Position numbers and translations under genes: made by a program. From positions 1 to 40,125 of the forward strand of contig JAGWNY010000027.1 of NCBI GenBank assembly GCA_028872915.1: 40,125 nucleotides of DNA, read 5' to 3'. The notes under the pieces are model-generated. The model was not told where the DNA came from. It ran no database searches and worked only from the letters and a program-made list of their open reading frames with translations. This DNA comes from Verrucomicrobiota bacterium. GTDB lineage: Bacteria; Verrucomicrobiota; Verrucomicrobiia; Limisphaerales; UBA11358. Shown one piece after another: positions 26,946 through 32,748 of this stretch (the first letter of the stretch is position 1; each line of letters opens with the position of its first letter).

Positions 26946-27434
26946 CTATTGCAGCAATCCCATCAGCGTTGCCTCCGCTTCCTGCTTCACCGTCAGCACC
27001 TGCCGCAGGTTCGCCTCGGCCGTGTCCAGCGCCCCCTGCTTTGCCTTTTGCGAATCCTTGTACCGCGCCAGCAAGCCCTTGATTTGATCCGCCGGCGCGT
27101 TGCTGTCAATCGCGCTCTGCAGCGCGTCCCCCGCCGGGTCCGACGGCCCAAACTGGCCCGCGCGTCCGCCGCGTCTGCCCCGGAACATCATCCGTCCCGG
27201 TGTGCCCATCGCGCGGTGCGCGTCCAACACCTTTTGCACCAGCGGTTGAACCGCCGCCCAATCCGTGTCGTTCGTAAAACCGAGCGACTGCCGGATGTTA
27301 TCCATCATCCGCTGCTGGAATCGCATGAAGCGATTGTTTTGATTATTTTGATTATTTTGAGCATGGCTCGCTGGCGCGCTCAAGAATAGAGCGCCCGCCG
27401 CCGCGCAGACCGCCAATAAACGATTTATTTTCAT
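26946..27434 (-). CDS. Small exported helical protein heading the T2SS operon
   Basis: Starting at MKINRLLAVCAAAGALFLSA, the 162-residue protein has a signal peptide ending SHAQ. The mature part opens with an NNQ tandem repeat, encoded by three copies of a 9-base unit at 27333-27359. It then has amphipathic helices (FMRFQQRMMDNIRQSLGF, VQPLVQKVLDAHRAMG and a long helix ending EATLMGLLQ) around an Arg/Gly-rich loop (RMMFRGRRGGRAGQFG). The helical, Met- and Arg-rich character recalls Spy/LTXXQ-type periplasmic proteins, but no family motif is certain. The upstream purine stretch GGGAGAAA is a good ribosome-binding site. Its place before gspE suggests a role in, or co-regulation with, secretion. 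Function unknown. Confidence 0.75.
   Translation of the reverse strand: MKINRLLAVCAAAGALFLSAPASHAQNNQNNQNNRFMRFQQRMMDNIRQSLGFTNDTDWAAVQPLVQKVLDAHRAMGTPGRMMFRGRRGGRAGQFGPSDPAGDALQSAIDSNAPADQIKGLLARYKDSQKAKQGALDTAEANLRQVLTVKQEAEATLMGLLQ
27333..27359 (-). repeat. Three 9-base tandem repeats encoding NNQ
   Basis: Three near-identical units (one ATTGTTTTG and two ATTATTTTG on the + strand) encode Asn-Asn-Gln just after the predicted signal cleavage site. The unit length is a multiple of three, so copy-number change would not shift the frame. Confidence 0.8.
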
Positions 27435-27745
27435 GAACTTTCTCCCGCGTATTTGTTGATGTTTTTTGCCGCCGGCAAACAATCGTTTGCCTGGCCGCCT
27501 CAACAGGGATGCAATTCATATACCATGTCTAAAAACCACGGCTTTTAACGAAAACCCTCCCCTTCCCTGCGCAATTGCTGCTCGCCTGCCCCTCCACGCG
27601 CGCAATTCTTGCGCAACGCACCGGAGTCCTGTTGCGCGGCGACTGCGGAAATGCAAACCTGCCAAAAACGCAAAATGACGGGCAAAATCGCCATGCAAAT
27701 TGGCATTGACACACCTAAGCGCTTATGTGAGCTTATCGGCGGCAT
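27435..27745. other. Divergent control region of the T2SS operon and the YdjM-like gene
   Basis: No gene is supported in these 311 bases. The stretch holds the leader of the T2SS run with an inverted repeat at 27474-27491, an isolated TTGACA at 27706 facing right, and a 10-base perfect palindrome TAAGCGCTTA at 27716-27725 just before the + strand gene. Short cysteine-rich open frames on the minus strand look spurious. Confidence 0.5.
27474..27491. promoter_or_regulatory. Inverted repeat in the T2SS operon leader (possible operator or hairpin)
   Basis: GGCAAAC, AATC, GTTTGCC is a perfect 7-base inverted repeat with a four-base centre, 40 bases upstream of the first ATG of the secretion operon. 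It could be an operator or a 5'-UTR hairpin. No clear -24/-12 or -35/-10 pair accompanies it. Confidence 0.4.
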
Positions 27746-28114
27746 ATGCCAAATGCAAAAGCACATCTTGTAATCGGCGCTGTCGCTGGAGCGTTAGTGA
27801 ATGTCACCATGCAACGGAGCAGGATGGCTCTGCAACCTTCCACAAGGTTTGACTTGGGCGAACTTCTTGCCTGCGCTGGTTCGTCAGGATTGGCTGCATT
27901 GCTCCCGGACCTGTTGGAACCCGCGACTTTACCAAACCATCGGGCCTTTTTTCACAGCGTGGCAATGGCCGGAATCGTGGCTTATGCCGTTACGGGCAAA
28001 CATACTGGGAAATGGCCAATTACAATTTCACTTTTAGCTGGAGTCGCTGGAATTGGCTATTTAAGCCACATTGCCGCCGATGCAATCACACCAAAATCAA
28101 TCCGTTTTATCTGA
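27746..28114 (+). CDS. YdjM/DUF457-like membrane-bound metal-dependent hydrolase family protein
   Basis: The 122-residue protein follows the LexA-regulated YdjM pattern. It has an early His (His7 in KAHLVIGAVAGAL), LLPDLLEP with Asp55, the HRAFFHS motif (His65, His70) and a late SHIAADAITPKS (His108, Asp112), separated by hydrophobic helices. YdjM-like proteins are inner-membrane proteins of uncertain activity; the metal-hydrolase label is an inference in the databases. At 122 residues it is shorter than usual (about 150-200) and ends right after the last motif. It runs toward, and ends three bases from, the minus-strand gene below. The base composition is more A/T-rich than the T2SS genes, in keeping with an acquired region. 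Confidence 0.75.
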   Translation: MPNAKAHLVIGAVAGALVNVTMQRSRMALQPSTRFDLGELLACAGSSGLAALLPDLLEPATLPNHRAFFHSVAMAGIVAYAVTGKHTGKWPITISLLAGVAGIGYLSHIAADAITPKSIRFI

Positions 28115-28116
28115 AA

Positions 28117-28461
28117 TCAAAAAATTACGGCCGCTACACACCAAATCAAAGTATCAATAAGACTGACCGCTACAACGCCCACGAACTCCGGCACTCGCAT
28201 GGCGGCGTAGAGATTGATTCTCGACTCGAAATCGATGCGGCATAGCCCAACGACGTTCTCAAACCGCCCGTGGCTTACCAATAAATTAACGTCCAAAGCG
28301 ACGCTGGCAACACTCGCTGCTTGCTGCTGGAGATATGTTTGGCGATAGCCGCCGGACTCCATCCCTTCGACTGCCAAACTCAATGCCTCTCCCGCTCGTT
28401 TCAGGGATTCGTTGGCTTCGGCTAACAAGGTCTCGAATCCGTTGTTGGCTTTCTCGCTCAT
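28117..28461 (-). CDS. Hypothetical protein, possibly C-terminally truncated
   Basis: The 114-residue product follows a good GGGAG ribosome-binding site. It has helices LLAEANESLKRAGEALSLAV and ASVASVALDVNLLVSHGRFE, then CRIDFESRINLYAAMRVPEF. The last resembles the region around the conserved R/E of helical DUF5677-like proteins, only weakly. After PEF the protein switches to a purely hydrophobic tail of about 20 residues (VGVVAVSLIDTLIWCVAAVI). This change, together with the convergent gene end three bases away, suggests the original C terminus was lost and replaced. Function unknown. Confidence 0.55.
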   Translation of the reverse strand: MSEKANNGFETLLAEANESLKRAGEALSLAVEGMESGGYRQTYLQQQAASVASVALDVNLLVSHGRFENVVGLCRIDFESRINLYAAMRVPEFVGVVAVSLIDTLIWCVAAVIF

Positions 28462-28479
28462 AATTCTCCCACGAAAGGA

Positions 28480-28698
28480 TTAGGGCAGCAGCGCGGGCGT
28501 GAACGCCGCCGGCTCATGCCGATGGTCCGTGTAAAACCAATGATTCAGCAAAATCCGCGTTGTGACGGTGACGCCCTTGTAGCAGCCTTCGCGCCACGCC
28601 TTCACCTTGTCGCGGATGCCCGGCACGCACGGCGCGGTGGAGACCCTGGCATCGAGGAGGCCGGGCTGGTCAACGTCGTCCTTCTTTTTGCGTGGCAT
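28480..28698 (-). pseudogene. N-terminal stub of a DEAD/DEAH-type restriction helicase
   Basis: The 72-codon frame reads MPRKKKDDVDQPGLLDAR followed by STAPCVPGIRDKVKAWREG and YKGVTVTTRILLNHWFYTDH. This resembles the very N terminus of large type III-like restriction/helicase proteins (the BPTD_3080 type), where VPxLRxxVxxWR and LLNxWFxxDH precede the helicase domain. The protein then stops after 14 more residues, and none of the roughly 800-residue helicase follows. It looks like a deletion remnant. The family match is from memory and needs a search. Confidence 0.55.
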
Positions 28699-28707
28699 CG
28701 CGGTGGA

Positions 28708-28926
28708 TCAGCGGACCCTGTATTTCGGGGGCTTTTCGCGCAACACAGACGCGCCGGACGGTGATTCCGCGCGTCGCGGCGGGCGGTGCTTCGCCATGAG
28801 CCTCGCTCCCGGTCCGTTCATCCGCTGGTAATAGCCGGGGTCGCCCTCCGCCTCATGCGCGATCTGCTCTTTGATCCGCCGCACTTCCAACAGCACTTTC
28901 GACTCTTTGATTCCCATTTTTTTCAT
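28708..28926 (-). CDS. Small hypothetical protein
   Basis: A 72-residue basic protein: MKKMGIKESKVLLEVRRIK, EQIAHEAEGDPGYYQRMNG and an Arg/Pro-rich tail. The helix with EVRRIKEQIAHEAEGD resembles short proteins often found next to PIN-domain toxins, but I cannot name a family. It ends 9 bases before the helicase stub and starts 40 bases after the 99-residue gene, so it is probably cotranscribed with vapBC. Function unknown. Confidence 0.5.
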   Translation of the reverse strand: MKKMGIKESKVLLEVRRIKEQIAHEAEGDPGYYQRMNGPGARLMAKHRPPRRAESPSGASVLREKPPKYRVR

Positions 28927-28966
28927 AAATCAATCACTTCCTCCGGCGTGTGGATGCGTATGGGCC

Positions 28967-29266
28967 TCAGGCCCATCGCGCGGTTCGTCCGGCCTCGATG
29001 CTTTCAACGATTTCAGCCAGCAGCCAGTCCTTGCCGGCATCGGTCTGGGCTTTGTAATAGCGGCGATAAAGCCCCCGCATTTCCTGACGCGGCATGGCCG
29101 TTAAGCGGCGGCGGTATTCGTCAGCCACAATTTCGCCGAACTCGCGCCACGGATCAACCACGCCGCCGCGTTTTTCCTCCGCGATTTCCTCCAAAGCCTG
29201 CTGGTCGCCGGATTTTACGGCGTCAAGGATTCCTTTCTCAATGCCGGCGTCGAATGCCGCTTTCAT
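28967..29266 (-). CDS. Hypothetical protein coupled to vapC
   Basis: A 99-residue, mostly helical, charged protein (EKGILDAVKSGDQQALEEIA, WREFGEIVADEYRRRLTAMP, RRYYKAQTDAGKDWLLAEIV). Its ATG overlaps the vapC stop codon (ATGA at 29263-29266), so it is translated with the toxin. No catalytic motif or membrane segment is seen. Function unknown. Its position makes an accessory role to the toxin possible, or it may be a carried-along part of the restriction locus. Confidence 0.6.
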   Translation of the reverse strand: MKAAFDAGIEKGILDAVKSGDQQALEEIAEEKRGGVVDPWREFGEIVADEYRRRLTAMPRQEMRGLYRRYYKAQTDAGKDWLLAEIVESIEAGRTARWA

Positions 29267-29664
29267 TTCAGCCAGTTGATTTTGATTTCCTTCTCAATTT
29301 CCTTGAATTCAGGGTCGCCCGTCACGAATTCCGCGTTCCTGATCTTCGCCAGCGCCGCGCCAAAACAATCGGCATAAGACATTTTCCTTGTGGCCTTGAA
29401 AATGGCGGCCTGGTGGGTTTGCTGCATGTCAGCCGGAACTACCTCGATGGGCATGGCGGCAATCTCCCTGGCCTTTTGCTCGGCCATTTCCACCGATGCG
29501 CCGCGCCTCACCGAATAATAAATCTCGCCCCAGTTCACCACGCTCATCAACAACTTGTGCCGATCCGTCGCCGCCTGCGACAGGAGCTTCTCCACCTCGT
29601 CGGCCGCCGATTCCTCGTGAAAGAGCGCCATAAGCGCCCAGCTATCCAGTATTTTCACGGCCAT
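29263..29664 (-). CDS. vapC: VapC-type PIN-domain ribonuclease toxin
   Basis: The 133-residue protein has the four acidic PIN residues: Asp7 (KILDSWALMALF), Glu47 (VNWGEIYYSV), Asp99 (MSYADCFGAALAK) and Asp117 (EFVTGDPEF). VapC toxins cut RNA, often tRNA, in a metal-dependent way and are neutralised by the VapB encoded upstream. The ATG shares one base with the vapB stop (TAATG), the usual coupled arrangement. All key residues are present, so it is probably active. Confidence 0.92.
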   Translation of the reverse strand: MAVKILDSWALMALFHEESAADEVEKLLSQAATDRHKLLMSVVNWGEIYYSVRRGASVEMAEQKAREIAAMPIEVVPADMQQTHQAAIFKATRKMSYADCFGAALAKIRNAEFVTGDPEFKEIEKEIKINWLK

Positions 29665-29909
29665 TACAATTCCCTTTCCCGTTTTCGCTCCGCCCGGAAC
29701 ACTTCCATTGCCTTTGTGCCCTTCAGCGAACCGCGCAGGCTTCTGATATAGGCGCGAGTGATGGGCTTGAGCAGAATGCCCTCGGGCGTGGCCTGAACCG
29801 TGGCCTTCGTGCCTTCCTCAACCTCAAATTCCCGGCGCAAGCGGCGCGGGATGACCACCTGCCCTTTTGTGCCGAAATTCACGGTTTCCGTCTTTTGTGT
29901 AGGAATCAC
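29664..29909 (-). CDS. vapB: VapB-type AbrB/MazE-fold antitoxin
   Basis: The 81-residue protein has the swapped-hairpin DNA-binding core VNFGTKGQVVIPRRLRREFE and EEGTKATVQATPEGILLKPI, followed by a basic C-terminal toxin-binding tail. It would bind VapC and autoregulate the operon. The start is a GTG at 29909, only eight bases after the -10 box; a second GTG at residue 10 (29882) is possible and would leave a short leader. Confidence 0.9.
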   Translation of the reverse strand: MIPTQKTETVNFGTKGQVVIPRRLRREFEVEEGTKATVQATPEGILLKPITRAYIRSLRGSLKGTKAMEVFRAERKREREL

Positions 29910-29916
29910 GTAACAA

Positions 29917-29944
29917 GTTATACATCAATACAGAAGTATGTCAA
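29917..29944 (-). promoter_or_regulatory. Sigma-70-type promoter of vapBC
   Basis: On the minus strand a perfect -35 TTGACA (29939-29944) and a -10 TATAAC (29917-29922) are 16 bases apart. This is the best promoter match in the window. Transcription would start around 29909-29912, giving a leaderless or nearly leaderless mRNA if the GTG at 29909 is the start. Confidence 0.75.
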
Positions 29945-29963
29945 ACCGCAATTGTAGGACGTT

Positions 29964-30161
29964 TTGCCAACGGAATTCAGCTTCGTTCTCACCCGCGATG
30001 AGATTTTGAGCATATCACAAACTGTGACATCCTTGCAGAACCTCAAATTTTTCAAAAGTGTTCGCGCATTTACCGAACATGGCGCCCTGCTGGTCGCCAA
30101 CATTCTCCGCGGCGAACGCGCGGTGGAGATGAGTGTGCTTGTAATCCGCGCCTTTGCCTGA
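29964..30161 (+). pseudogene. ORF6N-domain fragment
   Basis: The frame reads PTEFSFVLTRDEILS, then VRAFTEHGALLVANILRGER and AVEMSVLVIRAFA. This is the second half of an ORF6N domain, the phage/anti-repressor type module with the signature AFTEHGALMLASVL. The first part of the domain (normally about 40 residues) is missing, there is no good start codon, and the protein stops exactly where the linker to the C-terminal coiled coil should begin. It is a fragment left in reverse orientation to its neighbours. Confidence 0.75.
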
Positions 30162-30306
30162 CGCGCTTCAAACGCTGCCAGCGCCGACAGTTCGATTTCG
30201 GTCGGAGCCGTGGTGCCGCATCTGGCAAGGAGCCCGTGGATTCCAGACAACAGACGCTGCAATTGTTCGCGTTCCGCGGCCTGTTGTTTGCGAAATTTAT
30301 CCCACG
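30160..30306 (-). pseudogene. Fragment with weak resemblance to HepT-like (HEPN) proteins
   Basis: In the minus-strand frame that is open from 30367, residues WDKFRKQQAAEREQLQRLLS, GIHGLLARCGTTAPTEIELS and ALAAFEARQ have protein-like composition and a pattern (P-x-E-I-E-L-x-A-L-A) like the start of HepT-like toxin partners. The piece ends exactly where antisense of the ORF6N fragment begins. It overlaps the end of the DUF1156 stub in another frame. The identification is weak; it may be some other helical N-terminal segment. Confidence 0.3.
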
Positions 30307-30392
30307 CGGACGGATTTCTCTCGCGACGCCTCGGCGCTGATGGCCTGAATCGGCAGGTAATCTTCAATCAATCGGCGGTCGTCGTGAGTCAT
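30297..30392 (-). pseudogene. N-terminal stub of a DUF1156-type DNA methyltransferase
   Basis: The 31-codon frame starts with an ATG overlapping the ParA-type stop (ATGA at 30389-30392). It reads MTHDDRRLIEDYLPIQAIS and AEASREKSVR, then stops after VG. DUF1156 proteins, large adenine-methyltransferase-like proteins of defence loci, start with RLIE-x-x-P-I-x-x-I-S-x-x-x-x-REKS-x-R followed by HGHxSTLHLWWARRP. The match is precise up to KSVR, after which the rest of the roughly 900-residue protein is gone. So a full DUF1156 gene once followed the ATPase gene here. Confidence 0.7.
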
Positions 30393-31402
30393 GGATTCAT
30401 GGCGAGTTCCGGCTGTTCGGCCATTTTGCCGAGAATTTTCCTGGCCAGGTTTTGGAAGTCGCCAAATGACTCTTGAACGGCCACGGCGTGATTTCCGATA
30501 GCCCCGTCGGCGGGAGTGAGCCTGAAAATGGGCTTGCGGGCTTCCTGGGCCATCGGCACAAGGCTGCGATAATGTTTGAGCGTCGCCAGGCAATGGGGAT
30601 CGGTCGCAGGAGTTAATGGGCCTCCGCCGGCCTCTTCCAAAATGCTTTCGTGGTATATACCCGGCATACGATTCACCCACCGGTCATACGCCTTCACCGG
30701 ACGGCTAAGGCGGACGCTGTGTTGTTGAATGATGTAACCCAGCGGAGCCATCTGGCCTTTGGGCAGGTCAAAATCGGGGACGCGCCAGTTGTCGAGTCTT
30801 TTGCGCCAGAGATTGCGCCAGGAGCGAAGTGTTGGGCCAAGGTTCTGAAGACCTTGAAGGGAAAAAAGGTCAGCGCCAAGCGGAATCACCACGTAGTCGG
30901 AGCCGATGAGAACGGAGCGGTTGATCGCGCCAAGGTTCGGGCCAACGTCGGCAAGAATCAGATCAGCCCGAACGCGCTGTGCGGCCAGCTGGGCAACCTG
31001 CCAGAACGCGGTCAGAATACGAAACGGGCGATGGAGATTATTGTCGCCCATGCTTTCGGGCCAGACGTTGGACAAAGTTTCTTCAAAGCCCGCCAACGAG
31101 ACATCACCGGGGATAAGGTGCAGGCCAGTTCCGACGTTGTTCAAAACCGGCTCTTCCAGGTCGCCGACTTGCGTGAGCGGCTGGACCGCGCGATAGACGG
31201 TGTTCGGGCCGGTGGAGTTTTCCCAAAGGGATTCCAGCGTGTCCTCATCGAGAAACGCGGCGGTGAGGTTGGCCTGCGGATCAAGGTCAATGGCCACAAC
31301 GCGCTTGCCCAACTCGGCAAACATCCACGAGAGATGATAAACCAGCGAAGTCTTGCCGACGCCGCCTTTGTTGTTGAAAAAAGTGACGACTGGAATGCTC
31401 AT
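30389..31402 (-). CDS. ParA/MinD-type ATPase of a probable defence locus
   Basis: The 337-residue protein has a deviant Walker A (NNKGGVGKTSL, about 10-20), VVAIDLDPQANLTAAFL (A'), and a Walker-B-like segment DLILADVGPNLGAINRS. The C-terminal half has VIPLGADLFSLQGLQNLG, as in AAA_31 members. No ParB, origin-like repeat or plasmid gene is near. Instead it is coupled by ATGA overlaps to an AlbA_2-type gene upstream and to the DUF1156 stub downstream. ParA-like ATPases of this sort occur in gene sets with DUF1156/DUF499/helicase proteins, so defence is more likely than partitioning. It looks intact. Confidence 0.85.
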   Translation of the reverse strand: MSIPVVTFFNNKGGVGKTSLVYHLSWMFAELGKRVVAIDLDPQANLTAAFLDEDTLESLWENSTGPNTVYRAVQPLTQVGDLEEPVLNNVGTGLHLIPGDVSLAGFEETLSNVWPESMGDNNLHRPFRILTAFWQVAQLAAQRVRADLILADVGPNLGAINRSVLIGSDYVVIPLGADLFSLQGLQNLGPTLRSWRNLWRKRLDNWRVPDFDLPKGQMAPLGYIIQQHSVRLSRPVKAYDRWVNRMPGIYHESILEEAGGGPLTPATDPHCLATLKHYRSLVPMAQEARKPIFRLTPADGAIGNHAVAVQESFGDFQNLARKILGKMAEQPELAMNP

Positions 31403-32610
31403 GTTTTTTTGCGGATGGTGACCAGCACGTTTGATGGTTCGACGTGGAATTCCGCCGGTGGATTTCCATTTCTTTGGAGTTCAGCTTGAGCCGTGGCAAT
31501 GCCCACGCCAAATCGCTGCACAAAACCCAGGACTTTCATGGCGTCGGCCAGGTTTGGATTGCGATAATCGGTAACGCCCGGCCTTCCGAAATTTTCCACG
31601 GTGACAGACCCGAAAGGTCCGCCGGGGTTGTGAATTTCGATCCGGTCGTTGAACCAATACACCCGCACCGGCGTGTTCGTGTTTTCATAACTGCGGTGCA
31701 TGATTGCGTTTCGCGCGAGTTGCTGGAGGGCGACACGCGGATATGGCGACGTGCGCCTTTCGGTGTTTTCGGAAGCAATGTCCACCTCCGTCCGGTTGTG
31801 CGCGTCAAGCTTTTCGTCCAGCCGGCGAAGTACCTGGGCTATTGGACCGTCAATGGTGGCTTCGTCAATGAGTTGATCCGACCATTCGCTGCCATTGATT
31901 CGCAGGAATTGAACGTACGCGCCCGCCAGCCAGTCGCGCGGAGCTTTGCCAACAACGAGCAATCCGAGGACGGTGGGAGCGGGCAGATCAAACGCGGCAA
32001 TCATTTTGCACGCGGCGAGCCGTTGCTCGTAACTTTGTTCGTTTGCCGCGAGAATGTCGGCGGCAAACGCGTTCGTCAGGTATTCCTCCTCGAATGAGAC
32101 GCGGCTCAGGGATTCCAGGGTTGCCGATGTAACCGGCTGGACATCGAACGGAACTTCCCGATAACGTCGGCGTTCATTAAGAATTCTTTCATCCTGAGCG
32201 GTGGCAATTCCGCGTCGTGGTCCCAGGCGAATCCAAATGCGGCCCTTGTAACGCACGGGGGGGGCATCGGCGGGCAACACGGTCACAACGGCCAAATCAA
32301 CGCCCTTGATGCGCCGCTTTTCAACAATCAGTGATGGCGGTGGCAGTATTTGCCCATCGGTCCTGATGTCCGCGAGGGTGCGCAAAAGCTCATCCGCGTC
32401 TTTAGCCCCAAATCCAATTGGTGTGCCGTCATCTTTTGCTCCCACAAAAAGAACTCCGGATTTTCGATGCTCAGGAAGGTCGTTGGCAAATGCACAGGCG
32501 GCCTGGCGGCCTTTTTCAGGCGCATCGCCAGTCCAGGTTTCCTTTCGCTCGGCCAGATCAGATTCAATGTTTGTCAGAAGCGCTTCCAACTCATCGTCCG
32601 AATATCTCAT
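31399..32610 (-). CDS. AlbA_2/Schlafen-type ATP-binding protein
   Basis: The 403-residue protein begins with an AlbA_2 (Schlafen-like) domain (about 15-150: ESDLAERKETW, ACAFANDLPEHRKSGVLFVG, YKGRIWIRLGPRRGIATAQD). A helical middle follows, then a C-terminal GHKL-like ATPase part (HATPase_c_4 type: LQQLARNAIMHRSYENTNTP, NDRIEIHNPGGPFG, LGFVQRFGVGIATAQAEL). Databases often call these putative transcriptional regulators or ATP-binding proteins. Its stop overlaps the ParA-type ATG (ATGA at 31399-31402). All motifs are intact. Its role within the remnant locus is unknown; RNA or DNA sensing is a guess from the AlbA_2 fold. Confidence 0.85.
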   Translation of the reverse strand: MRYSDDELEALLTNIESDLAERKETWTGDAPEKGRQAACAFANDLPEHRKSGVLFVGAKDDGTPIGFGAKDADELLRTLADIRTDGQILPPPSLIVEKRRIKGVDLAVVTVLPADAPPVRYKGRIWIRLGPRRGIATAQDERILNERRRYREVPFDVQPVTSATLESLSRVSFEEEYLTNAFAADILAANEQSYEQRLAACKMIAAFDLPAPTVLGLLVVGKAPRDWLAGAYVQFLRINGSEWSDQLIDEATIDGPIAQVLRRLDEKLDAHNRTEVDIASENTERRTSPYPRVALQQLARNAIMHRSYENTNTPVRVYWFNDRIEIHNPGGPFGSVTVENFGRPGVTDYRNPNLADAMKVLGFVQRFGVGIATAQAELQRNGNPPAEFHVEPSNVLVTIRKKT

Positions 32611-32748
32611 AATTGTGTTGAAAAAGTATCAGAGGATTATGCGTGCAAGCGAGCCGGGGTTTGCGAAAATCGTGCGCGAACCCAACCCCCATCCCGCGGG
32701 GCGGGCGCGACGACGCCTTGCGGGCAGTCCGCCGGCTCAAAGCAGGGT

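Noticed and set aside
27706..27711. TTGACA upstream of the YdjM-like gene as a promoter
   Set aside because: No acceptable -10 hexamer lies 15-19 bases downstream; only the -35-like hexamer is good.
27435..27745. Sigma-54 promoter for the T2SS operon
   Set aside because: I looked for GG and GC pairs with ten-base spacing on the minus strand and found only pairs with wrong spacing.
30389..31402. Plasmid partition locus
   Set aside because: A ParA-type ATPase is present, but there is no ParB, no iteron-like repeats and no replication gene; the coupled neighbours are defence-type.
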